From assembly GCA_003241785.1 (NCBI GenBank), contig QFPW01000002.1, positions 522,460 to 586,459 of the forward strand: DNA of 64,000 nucleotides, in the 5' to 3' direction. Below, piece after piece: positions 36,619 to 44,091 of this stretch. This DNA comes from Rhodovulum sulfidophilum. Its GTDB lineage: Bacteria > Pseudomonadota > Alphaproteobacteria > Rhodobacterales > Rhodobacteraceae. The translations under genes were made by a program, and so were the position numbers. Numbering within the stretch: position 1 is the stretch's first letter; each line of letters begins with the position of its first letter. Under the pieces are notes generated by a model. The model was not told the origin of the DNA. It worked only from the letters and a program-made list of their open reading frames with translations, and ran no database searches.

Positions 36619-37182
36619 ATGGACGGATTCACGCTTGTCGACGGCGCCGTGCTCGCGGTGATCATCCTCTCGGCCCTCCTCGCCTATGCCCGCGGCCTCG
36701 TGCGCGAGATGCTCTCGATCGCCGGCTGGATCGTCGCCGCCATCGCCGCCTTCGCCTTTGCCCCGGCGGTCGAGCCCCTGATGCGCGAGGTCCCGGTGCT
36801 GCGCGACATCCTCGGCACGAATTGCGAGCTCGGCCTGATCGCGGGCTTCGCCGTGGTCTTCGCCATCGCCCTCGTCATCGTCTCGCTCTTCACGCCGCTC
36901 CTCGCCGGCGCGGTGCAGAACTCGGCCCTCGGCCCGGTCGACCAGGGGCTCGGCCTCCTCTTCGGCGTCGCTCGCGGCGTCCTCCTCGTGATCATCGCGC
37001 TCGTCGTCTACAATCAGGTTCTGGGCGGCGCCGGCGGCGTTCCGATGGTCGACGACAGCCGTAGCCGCGCGATCCTCGACAGCACCCAGGCCCGGCTGAC
37101 CGAGGACGCGCCCGCCGCCCTGTCCTGGGTCGTGAGCCGCTACGAGGTGCTGACCTCCTCCTGCGCGCGGCCGCCCGCCTGA
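36619..37182 (+). CDS. cvpA: CvpA family membrane protein
   Basis: 187 residues with four hydrophobic segments (about 7-25, 29-47, 66-90, 104-124) and a periplasmic-type C-terminal tail. The starting motif TLVDGAVLAVIILSALLAYARGLVREML is that of CvpA, given here in overview. The name comes from colicin V export, but the gene is widely linked to purF, as here. GGGAATG precedes the start; 9 bp behind radA. Confidence 0.93.
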   Translation: MDGFTLVDGAVLAVIILSALLAYARGLVREMLSIAGWIVAAIAAFAFAPAVEPLMREVPVLRDILGTNCELGLIAGFAVVFAIALVIVSLFTPLLAGAVQNSALGPVDQGLGLLFGVARGVLLVIIALVVYNQVLGGAGGVPMVDDSRSRAILDSTQARLTEDAPAALSWVVSRYEVLTSSCARPPA

Positions 37183-37224
37183 TCGCGACGCGAGCGATGG
37201 CGGGGCCGCGCGCCGGAACCGGTC

Positions 37225-37236
37225 TGTTCGCGAACA
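37225..37236. promoter_or_regulatory. 12-bp perfect palindrome upstream of purF
   Basis: TGTTCGCGAACA, 18 bp upstream of the purF -35 element. It could be an activator or repressor site; it does not look like the known PurR box. Confidence 0.35.
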
Positions 37237-37253
37237 CGCGACATAGGCGCTGG

Positions 37254-37282
37254 GTGACATTCCCGCGACACCGCCCTATATA
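37254..37282 (+). promoter_or_regulatory. purF promoter
   Basis: GTGACA (37254-37259), 17-bp spacer, TATATA (37277-37282), 28 bp before the purF GTG. Spacing and position are ideal, and the AT-rich -10 stands out in this GC-rich sequence. Confidence 0.65.
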
Positions 37283-37310
37283 GCTGTCGATCCCAGAGAC
37301 TCAGAGCGGT

Positions 37311-38774
37311 GTGCCAATAGTGTTGTCTCATCCTTTCGACGACGACGAGCTGCATGAGGAATGCGGCATCTTCGGCGTTATCGGCGTCCAGGACGCCGCC
37401 AACTTCGTCGCCCTCGGCCTGCATGCGCTACAGCATCGCGGCCAGGAAGCCGGCGGAATTGTCTCCTACGACCACGCGGCGGGCTTCTCGGAGGCCCGCC
37501 GCTTCGGTTATGTGCGCGACAATTTCACCAAGGCCTCGCTGATGGAGACGCTGCCGGGCAGCCTTTCCATCGGCCATGTCCGCTACTCGACCGCCGGGTC
37601 GAAGGGCGTGACGGCGATTCGCGACGTCCAGCCGCTCTTCGCCGAATTCGCCATGGGCGGCTGCGCGATCGCGCATAACGGCAATCTTACCAACGCCGTG
37701 GCGCTGCGCGAGGAGCTGATCCGGCACGGCTCGATCTTCCAGTCGAGCTCGGACACCGAATGCATCATCCACCTGATGGCGCGCTCGATCCAGAAAACGA
37801 TTCCCGAGCGGATCAAGGACGCGCTCCGCCGGGTCGAGGGCGCCTTCTCCGTGGTCGCCATGACCCGCTCCAAGCTGATCGGCGTGCGCGACGCGCTCGG
37901 CGTCCGGCCGCTGATGCTCGGCCGGGTCGGCGAGACCGGCTGGGTGCTCGCCTCCGAGACCTGCGCTCTCGACATCATCGGCGCCACCTTCGAGCGCGAG
38001 ATCGAGCCGGGCGAGATGGTGATCTGCACCGAGGACGGCGTCGAGAGCTTCTTCCCGTTCCAGCGGATCAAGCCGCGCTTCTGCGTCTTCGAATACGTCT
38101 ACTTCTCGCGCCCCGACAGCGTGATCGGCGGCCAGTCGGTCTACGAGACCCGGCGCCGCATCGGCGAGGAACTCGCGAAGGAAGCACCGGTCGAGGCAGA
38201 TCTCGTCTGCCCGGTCCCCGACAGCGGCACCCCCGCCGCGATCGGCTTCAGCCAGCAGTCGGGCATTCCCTATGCGATGGGGATCATCCGCAACCAGTAC
38301 ATGGGCCGGACCTTCATCGAGCCGACCGAGCAGATCCGCAACATGGGCGTGCGGCTGAAGCTCAACGTCAACCGCGCGGTGATCCAGGGCAAGCGCGTGG
38401 TGCTGGTGGACGATTCGGTCGTGCGCGGCACCACGAGCCAGAAGATCCGGGACATGATCATGGACGCGGGCGCGGCCGAGGTGCATTTCCGCATCGCCTC
38501 GCCGCCGACCATGTGGCCCTGCTTCTACGGCGTCGACACGCCCGACCGCTCCAAGCTGATCGCCGCGCGGATGAGCGAGGAGGAGATCCGCGAGTTCATC
38601 GGCGTCGACAGCCTCAAGTTCGTCTCGCTCGACGGCCTCTACCGCGCCTGCGGCGCCAGCGAGGGCCGTGATCCGCGCGAGCCGCGGTTCTGCGACGCCT
38701 GCTTCTCGGGCGAGTACCCGGTGCGGCCCTCGGACATGATCGACCACGGCTTCAAGCTCAAGGTCGTGGCGTGA
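37311..38774 (+). CDS. purF: Amidophosphoribosyltransferase
   Basis: First committed enzyme of purine synthesis: PRPP plus glutamine to phosphoribosylamine. A short N-terminal propeptide ends before the nucleophile Cys18 in HEECGIFGVIG. The PRPP loop is VVLVDDSVVRGTTS. A late Cys cluster (CDACFSGEYP) indicates the Fe-S-containing Bacillus type, not the E. coli type. GTG start at 37311; other GTG/TTG codons follow within 12 bases, so the exact start is uncertain. Confidence 0.97.
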   Translation: MPIVLSHPFDDDELHEECGIFGVIGVQDAANFVALGLHALQHRGQEAGGIVSYDHAAGFSEARRFGYVRDNFTKASLMETLPGSLSIGHVRYSTAGSKGVTAIRDVQPLFAEFAMGGCAIAHNGNLTNAVALREELIRHGSIFQSSSDTECIIHLMARSIQKTIPERIKDALRRVEGAFSVVAMTRSKLIGVRDALGVRPLMLGRVGETGWVLASETCALDIIGATFEREIEPGEMVICTEDGVESFFPFQRIKPRFCVFEYVYFSRPDSVIGGQSVYETRRRIGEELAKEAPVEADLVCPVPDSGTPAAIGFSQQSGIPYAMGIIRNQYMGRTFIEPTEQIRNMGVRLKLNVNRAVIQGKRVVLVDDSVVRGTTSQKIRDMIMDAGAAEVHFRIASPPTMWPCFYGVDTPDRSKLIAARMSEEEIREFIGVDSLKFVSLDGLYRACGASEGRDPREPRFCDACFSGEYPVRPSDMIDHGFKLKVVA

Positions 38775-39451
38775 CCGAGAGCCCGGTCGCGCTGGTCACC
38801 GGCGCGAGCCGAGGTCTCGGCTACGCCGTCGCCCGCGCGCTGGGCGCGCGCGGCTACCAGGTGGTGGCGGTCGCGCGCACCGTCGGCGGACTCGAGGAGG
38901 TCGCGGACGCGATCGAGGCCGACGGCGGTCCCTCCCCCACCCTGGTCCCGCTGTCGCTCACCGATGGCCAGGGCCTCGCGCGGCTCTGCCTCGCGATCCA
39001 CGAGCGCTGGGGCCGCCTCGATCTGGTGGTCCACTGCGCCGCGGTGGCCCCGCCGCTCGCCCCGGCGGCGCATATCGCCGACAAGGACTTCGACCAGGCG
39101 ATCGAACTGAACCTCCGCGCGACCGAGCGGCTCATCACCATGCTCCACCCCCTGCTGCGCGCCGCGCCCGCGGGCCAGTTCATCCATGTGACCGACGATC
39201 GCGCCGGCGTCGCCAACTACGGCGCCTATGGCGCGGGCAAGGCCGCCGCCGAGGCGCTCGTCCGCTCCTGGGCCGCCGAAAGCGCCCGCATCGGTCCCCG
39301 CGTCTCGATCTTCCAGCCCCGCCCGATGCCGACCGCGCTGCGCGCCCGCTTCTTCCCCGGCGAGAACCCCGCGACGCTCACCCCCTGCGCCGAGGAGGCC
39401 GCCCGCCTCCTCGCCCTCGTGACGGCGCCCGTCCCCGCCGGCGGGGCCTGA
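38771..39451 (+). CDS. Short-chain dehydrogenase/reductase (SDR) of unknown substrate
   Basis: 226-residue SDR. Cofactor loop TGASRGLGYAVA (about 10-21). The active-site Ser is not in the usual position: the strand reads FIHVTDDRAGVANYGAYGAGKAA, so Tyr and Lys of YxxxK are present (YGAGK) while the Ser before them appears replaced by Thr/Asp. The GTG start overlaps the purF stop by four bases; the linkage purF-SDR recurs in Rhodobacterales. Substrate unknown. Confidence 0.88.
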   Translation: MTESPVALVTGASRGLGYAVARALGARGYQVVAVARTVGGLEEVADAIEADGGPSPTLVPLSLTDGQGLARLCLAIHERWGRLDLVVHCAAVAPPLAPAAHIADKDFDQAIELNLRATERLITMLHPLLRAAPAGQFIHVTDDRAGVANYGAYGAGKAAAEALVRSWAAESARIGPRVSIFQPRPMPTALRARFFPGENPATLTPCAEEAARLLALVTAPVPAGGA

Positions 39452-39535
39452 GCCGGGCCGCTTCCGCGTACCCTCGCGGCCCGGGACCCATCCACCCTTG
39501 CGGCGCTCGGCCCGCCCCGTCTATAAGAGCCGGGC

Positions 39536-39609
39536 GCGGGTGTAGCTCAATGGTAGAGCAGCAGCCTTCCAAGCTGAATACGTGGGTTCGATTCCCATCA
39601 CCCGCTCCA
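39536..39609 (+). tRNA. tRNA-Gly (anticodon TCC)
   Basis: 74 nt with encoded CCA. Acceptor GCGGGTG pairs with CACCCGC, the D-arm is GCTC/GAGC, the anticodon loop CTTCCAA gives TCC, and the T-arm is TGGG TTCGATT CCCA. The outermost anticodon-stem pair is G-A. Confidence 0.97.
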
Positions 39610-39688
39610 CCAATCTCTTGTAAAGCCAGCGGCATTCCCGATCTGGCCACCCGCCGGGCCGCGGGAAGCGCGCCGGGCGGCTCCTCGG

Positions 39689-40603
39689 TCAGGCGCTCCA
39701 GGCCGGCACGATCGTCCGGGCTATGGACGCGTCGAGCGCCTCGAACTCCGCGAGGCCGATCAGGTCGTAGAGCTCGGCGCGGGTCTGCATCTCGCCGAGC
39801 ATCGCGGAGGTCTTTCCCTCGGCCGCGAGCGCCGCGTAGAGCCGCGCCTGCGCCTTGTTCGCGACGCGCAGCGAGGAGACGGGCCAGATCACCAGCTTGT
39901 AGCCCATGTCCTCGAACTCGGTCGCCGTGAAGACCGGCGTGCGTCCGAACTCGGTCATGTTGGCGAGCAGCGGCACGCCGGGAAGCCGGTCGGCGAACGC
40001 GCGGAACATCTCGGCGGAGGTCAGCGCCTCGGGAAAGATCGCGTCGGCGCCCGCCTCGACATAGAGCCGCGCGCGGGCGATGGCGCCGTCCATGCCCTCG
40101 CTCGCGGCCGCGTCGGTGCGTGCGATCACGACGAGGTCGCGCCGCGCGCGGACGGCCGCGGCGACCTTCGCGGCCATGTCGCGCGCGTCGGCGAGCTTCT
40201 TGTCGTTGAGATGGCCGCATTTCTTCGGCAGGAGCTGGTCCTCGATATGAACCGCTCCGGCGCCGGCCTCCTCGAAGGCCCGGACCATGTGCATCACGTT
40301 CAGCGCCTCGCCATAGCCGGTGTCGCCGTCGACGAGAAGCGGCAGGCCGGAGGCGCGGGCGATCTGGCGGATGAAGAAGGCGACCTCGTCCACGGTGATG
40401 ATCCCGAGGTCGGGCAGGCCCATCGAGGCGGTCATCGCCGCGCCGGAGAGGTAGAGCCCCTCGAACCCGGCCGCGCGGGCCTGCAGCGCGGCCATGCCGT
40501 TATGGGCGCCCGGGAGGCGGAAGATGCCGGGACGCGCGAGAAGGTCCCGGAACCGCGCGCCGGCGGGACCGCCGGGAAGATCGGAGGCGACGAGATAGGG
40601 CAT
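39689..40603 (-). CDS. prpB: 2-methylisocitrate lyase
   Basis: Last step of the methylcitrate cycle: cleaves 2-methylisocitrate to pyruvate and succinate. Isocitrate-lyase-superfamily barrel with the active-site motif KKCGH (about residue 128-132), metal-binding DGDTGYG and EDQLLP. 304 residues, typical of PrpB and shorter than isocitrate lyase. Last gene of the prp block, 9 bp behind prpC. Confidence 0.95.
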   Translation of the reverse strand: MPYLVASDLPGGPAGARFRDLLARPGIFRLPGAHNGMAALQARAAGFEGLYLSGAAMTASMGLPDLGIITVDEVAFFIRQIARASGLPLLVDGDTGYGEALNVMHMVRAFEEAGAGAVHIEDQLLPKKCGHLNDKKLADARDMAAKVAAAVRARRDLVVIARTDAAASEGMDGAIARARLYVEAGADAIFPEALTSAEMFRAFADRLPGVPLLANMTEFGRTPVFTATEFEDMGYKLVIWPVSSLRVANKAQARLYAALAAEGKTSAMLGEMQTRAELYDLIGLAEFEALDASIARTIVPAWSA

Positions 40604-40612
40604 GGTGACTCC

Positions 40613-41776
40613 TCAGGCGGCGAAGGCGGCGGCGCGCTCGGCGAGCGGGACGAACGGGCGGGGCTCCGGGCCGGTATAGTTCGCGGACGGGCGGATGATC
40701 TTGTTGTCCTGGCGCTGCTCGATCACATGCGCGACCCAGCCGGCGGTCCGGGCGATCACGAAGAGCGGGGTGAACATCGCCGTCGGCACGCCCATCAGAT
40801 TGTAGGAGACGGCGCTGTACCAGTCGAGATTGGGAAAGAGCCCGCGCTCGCGGTCCATCACCGTCTCGATCCGCTCGGCGATGTCGTACATCCGCCGGGT
40901 GCCCTGCGCCTCGGCGAGGCGGCGGGCGACCCGCTTGATCACGGCGTTGCGCGGGTCGGCGATCGTGTAGACCGGGTGGCCGAAGCCGATCACCACCTCC
41001 TTCGCGGCGATCCGGGCGCGGATGTCGGCCTCGGCGGCGTCGGGATCGTCGTAGCGCTGCTGGATGTCGAAGGCGACCTCGTTGGCGCCGCCGTGCTTCG
41101 GCCCCGAGAGCGCGCCGATCGCGCCCGCGACCGCGGAATAGACGTCCGCGCCGGTGCCCGCGATCATCCGCGCGGTGAAGGTCGAGGCGTTGAACTCGTG
41201 CTCGGCGTAGAGGTTCAGCGTCGCCTCCATCGCCCGGACATGCGCGAGCTTGGGCGCCCGGCCGTGGAGCAGGTGGAGGAAATGACCGCCGATCCCCGCG
41301 TCGTCGGTCTCGACCTCGATCCGGCGTCCGTTCCGGCTGAAGTGGTGCCAGTAGAGCAGCATCGAGCCCAGCGAGGCGATCAGCCGGTCGGCGATGTCGC
41401 GCGCGCCGGCGTGGCCGTGATCCGCCGCCTCGGGCAGCACGCATCCGAGCGTCGAGACGCCGGTCCGCAGCACGTCCATCGGATGCGCGGCGGCGGGCAG
41501 GAGCTCGAGGCTCCGCCGGACGGCGGCGGGCAGGCCGCGCAGCCGGCCGAGCTTCGTCCTGTAGGCGGCGAGCTCGACCGGGTTCGGCAGGCTGCCATGG
41601 ATCAGCAGATGCGCGATCTCCTCGAATTCGGCCTGCTCGGCGAGCTCCAGGATGTCATAGCCCCGGTAGCACAGGTCGTTCCCGGTCCGGCCGACGGTGC
41701 AGATCGCGGTGTTCCCGGCGATCACCCCGGAGAGGGCGACGGATTTCTTGGGCTTCGGCGGTGTGATGGTCGTCAT
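40613..41776 (-). CDS. prpC: 2-methylcitrate synthase
   Basis: Condenses propionyl-CoA with oxaloacetate. Citrate-synthase fold of 387 residues; catalytic His in SGPKHGGANE (about 230) and GFGHPVYTIADPR (about 272), and Asp in the late region. The short length and LSGVIAGNTAICTVGRTGNDLCYRGYDI (in overview) start are those of methylcitrate synthases. The start is the ATG of MTTITPPKPKKSVALSGV; the frame continues upstream without homology. Family can also act as citrate synthase. Confidence 0.95.
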   Translation of the reverse strand: MTTITPPKPKKSVALSGVIAGNTAICTVGRTGNDLCYRGYDILELAEQAEFEEIAHLLIHGSLPNPVELAAYRTKLGRLRGLPAAVRRSLELLPAAAHPMDVLRTGVSTLGCVLPEAADHGHAGARDIADRLIASLGSMLLYWHHFSRNGRRIEVETDDAGIGGHFLHLLHGRAPKLAHVRAMEATLNLYAEHEFNASTFTARMIAGTGADVYSAVAGAIGALSGPKHGGANEVAFDIQQRYDDPDAAEADIRARIAAKEVVIGFGHPVYTIADPRNAVIKRVARRLAEAQGTRRMYDIAERIETVMDRERGLFPNLDWYSAVSYNLMGVPTAMFTPLFVIARTAGWVAHVIEQRQDNKIIRPSANYTGPEPRPFVPLAERAAAFAA

Positions 41777-41852
41777 GCTTGCTCCCTTCCGGAGCGCCGG
41801 ACCCGCGCGCGCCGCGCGGATCCGGGCTCCGGCTTGATTATCGCGGTCCTGG

Positions 41853-43379
41853 TCAGGCGATCTCCCCCACCCGGGCGGGCGCGGCGTCGAAGAGGCCGGG
41901 CGCGGCCTCGGCGAGGCTCCCCGGCGCGGCGGCGATCCCGAGTTCCCCGAGTTCGCCCGCCGCGAGATCCGGCAGCCGGTCCACGGCGGCGAGGAAGCGG
42001 TCCTGCTCGGCCGGGGCGATGATCCCCTCGGCGAGCATCCGGAACTTCGCGACATACTGGGGCCGCGCGAACGGGCGCGCGCCCTGGGGATGCGCGTCGG
42101 CGAGCGCGAGCTCGTCCTCGATCACCCGGCCATCCCGCAGCGTGACGATGACCCGGCCGCCGAAGGCCTTGTCGGCGACGTCGTGGTAGCGCGACGTCCA
42201 GCGCGGCTCTTCGATCGTGCGGATCTTGCGCCAGAGCGCCACGGTTTCGGGCCGCCTGGCCCGCTCTGGCGCATAGCTCTTCTCGTGGTGCCAGCCGCCG
42301 TCCTCGAGCGCGACCGCGAAGATGTACATGATCGAGTGGTCGAGCGTCTCGCGGGAGGCGTCCGGGTCCATCTTCTGCGGGTCGTTGGCGCCGGTGCCGA
42401 TCACGTAATGGGTGTGGTGCGAGGTCTCGATCAGGATGTCGCGGACCTGCGAGAGATCGCCGATCCTGGGCCCCATGCGGCGGGCCAGGTCGATCAGCGC
42501 CTGGCTCTGGTATTCCGCCGAATGCTCCTTGGTGTAGGTGTCGAGGATCGCCCGCTTCGCCTCGCCCGTTTCGGGCAGGGGCACGTGATAGAGCGCGGTC
42601 GGCCCGCCGAGCAGCCAGGCGATGAACCCGTCCTCGCCCTCCCAGGCCGGCGAGGGCGCGCCTTCGCCGCGCATCACCCGGTCGACCGCCTCGATGGCCA
42701 TCTTGCCCGCGAAGGCCGGGGCGAAGGCCTTCCAGGACGAGATCTCGCCCTTGCGGCTCTGGCGGGTCGTCGTGGTCACGTGCAGCGCCTGCTGGACCGC
42801 CTGGTAGATCGTCTCGACCGGAAGCCCGAGCGCGGCGCCGATCCCCGCGGCGGCGGAGGGCCCGAGATGCGCGATATGGTCGATCTTGTGCTCGTGCAGG
42901 CAGATGCCCTTCACCAGGTCGACCTGGATCTCGTAGCCCGCCGCGAGGCCCCGGACCAGCGCCGCGCCGTCGAGGCCGCGATGCTCGGCGACCGCGAGAA
43001 CGGGGGGGATGTTGTCGCCCGGATGGCTGTAGTCGGCGGCGAGGAAGGTGTCGTGATAGTCGAGCTCGCGCACTGCGACCCCGTTCGCCCAGGCCGCCCA
43101 TTCCGGCGAGACCCGCGTTTCCGGGGCACAGCCGAAGACGCGGGCGCCGGGAGCGCCGGGGTGGGCGAGGGCCTGGCCGCGCGCGCTCACCACGGGGCGG
43201 CGGTTCAGCGAGGCCACCGCGACGGCGGCGTTGTCGATGATCCGGTTGCCGATCATCTCGACCACCTCGGGCAGCACGGGCACCGGATCGGCCGCGACCT
43301 CGGCGATCTTCCAGGCGAGCTGGTCTTCGCGGGCGAGGGGCTCGGCCGATTTGTAGGTCCGCACGGGATGGGTCTGCAT
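41853..43379 (-). CDS. prpD: 2-methylcitrate dehydratase
   Basis: 508-residue MmgE/PrpD protein that dehydrates 2-methylcitrate to methylaconitate. Motifs: LDYHDTFLAADYSHPGDNIPP, VKGICLHEHKIDHIAHLGPS, and SWKAFAPAFAGKMAIE (each conserved in PrpD). No acnD/prpF pair is present, so this is the PrpBCD form, in which the rehydration step relies on an aconitase encoded elsewhere. Confidence 0.96.
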   Translation of the reverse strand: MQTHPVRTYKSAEPLAREDQLAWKIAEVAADPVPVLPEVVEMIGNRIIDNAAVAVASLNRRPVVSARGQALAHPGAPGARVFGCAPETRVSPEWAAWANGVAVRELDYHDTFLAADYSHPGDNIPPVLAVAEHRGLDGAALVRGLAAGYEIQVDLVKGICLHEHKIDHIAHLGPSAAAGIGAALGLPVETIYQAVQQALHVTTTTRQSRKGEISSWKAFAPAFAGKMAIEAVDRVMRGEGAPSPAWEGEDGFIAWLLGGPTALYHVPLPETGEAKRAILDTYTKEHSAEYQSQALIDLARRMGPRIGDLSQVRDILIETSHHTHYVIGTGANDPQKMDPDASRETLDHSIMYIFAVALEDGGWHHEKSYAPERARRPETVALWRKIRTIEEPRWTSRYHDVADKAFGGRVIVTLRDGRVIEDELALADAHPQGARPFARPQYVAKFRMLAEGIIAPAEQDRFLAAVDRLPDLAAGELGELGIAAAPGSLAEAAPGLFDAAPARVGEIA

Positions 43380-43415
43380 TCAAATCTCCGTTGGTCGGGT
43401 CTGTCGGGGCGGCGG

Positions 43416-43781
43416 TCAGGGGATCGGCGTCGGCCGGCCATCGTCGTCGACGGCCACCATCTCGAAGCGGCCGCGCATCGCGGGGCGGCGGGCGCCGGAT
43501 TTCAGGTCCTCGGCGGTCGCGGTGACGGTGACCGTCATCGAGCTGCGCCCCACGCGCTCGACATGGGCGACGAGATCGAGGATCTCGCCGAGGCGCACCG
43601 GCACGTCGAAGTCGACCCGTTCGGAGGCCGCCATCACCACCGCGCGCCGCGCCCGGCGGGTGGCGGCGACGAAGGCGGCCTTGCTCATCAGCGCGAGCCC
43701 GTTGCCTCCGAACAGCGTCCCGTAATGGTTCGTCTGCTCGGGAAAGATCATCTCCAGGAAGCGGGCCTCGGCGGTCTCCAT
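43416..43781 (-). CDS. Hot-dog fold acyl-CoA thioesterase
   Basis: 121-residue YciA/BFIT-like thioesterase. The hot-dog helix is NHYGTLFGGNGLALMSKAAFVAA, with the conserved Asn/Gly and an Asp-equivalent region, and the beta-sheet part SERVDFDVPVRLGEILDLVAHVERVG. Its place next to prpD suggests removal of toxic propionyl-CoA or methylcitrate-cycle acyl-CoAs, or recycling of CoA. Substrate not shown by sequence. Confidence 0.87.
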   Translation of the reverse strand: METAEARFLEMIFPEQTNHYGTLFGGNGLALMSKAAFVAATRRARRAVVMAASERVDFDVPVRLGEILDLVAHVERVGRSSMTVTVTATAEDLKSGARRPAMRGRFEMVAVDDDGRPTPIP

Positions 43782-43783
43782 GC

Positions 43784-44032
43784 TCAGGCTTCCGGCGTTT
43801 CGGCGGCCTTGTCGGCCGCCGCCCGGATCATCGGGACGATCTGGTCGCCCCAGTTGCCGGAGCCGTCGTGATGGCGCGAGACGCGCACCAGCTCGACCGA
43901 GACGCCGGCGGCGACGGCGCGCTGGACGGCCTCGTTCAGGCGATGCGTCGCCTCGGCGACGCGGTGGATGGCCCGGTCGACGTTGACGTTCCCGGGAAGG
44001 TCGACGCGACGAAATTCGGTCTGGGCGGTCAT
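43784..44032 (-). CDS. Small protein of unknown function in the aceA-prp run
   Basis: 82 residues; I do not recognise the family. The middle is an Ala/Arg-rich helix (IHRVAEATHRLNEAVQRAVAAG) and a beta strand follows (VSVELVRVSRHHDGSG), then a second helix. The composition fits a small soluble helical-bundle protein. It lies two bases before the thioesterase start and 59 bp behind isocitrate lyase, all on one strand, so it is probably co-expressed with them. Not a shadow: the same-strand neighbours abut it exactly. Confidence 0.7.
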   Translation of the reverse strand: MTAQTEFRRVDLPGNVNVDRAIHRVAEATHRLNEAVQRAVAAGVSVELVRVSRHHDGSGNWGDQIVPMIRAAADKAAETPEA

Positions 44033-44091
44033 GGCTCTGTGCCTTTCCTGTCGGATGGGGCCGCCGCGGGGTCGGCGCGGCGGCGGCTGGC

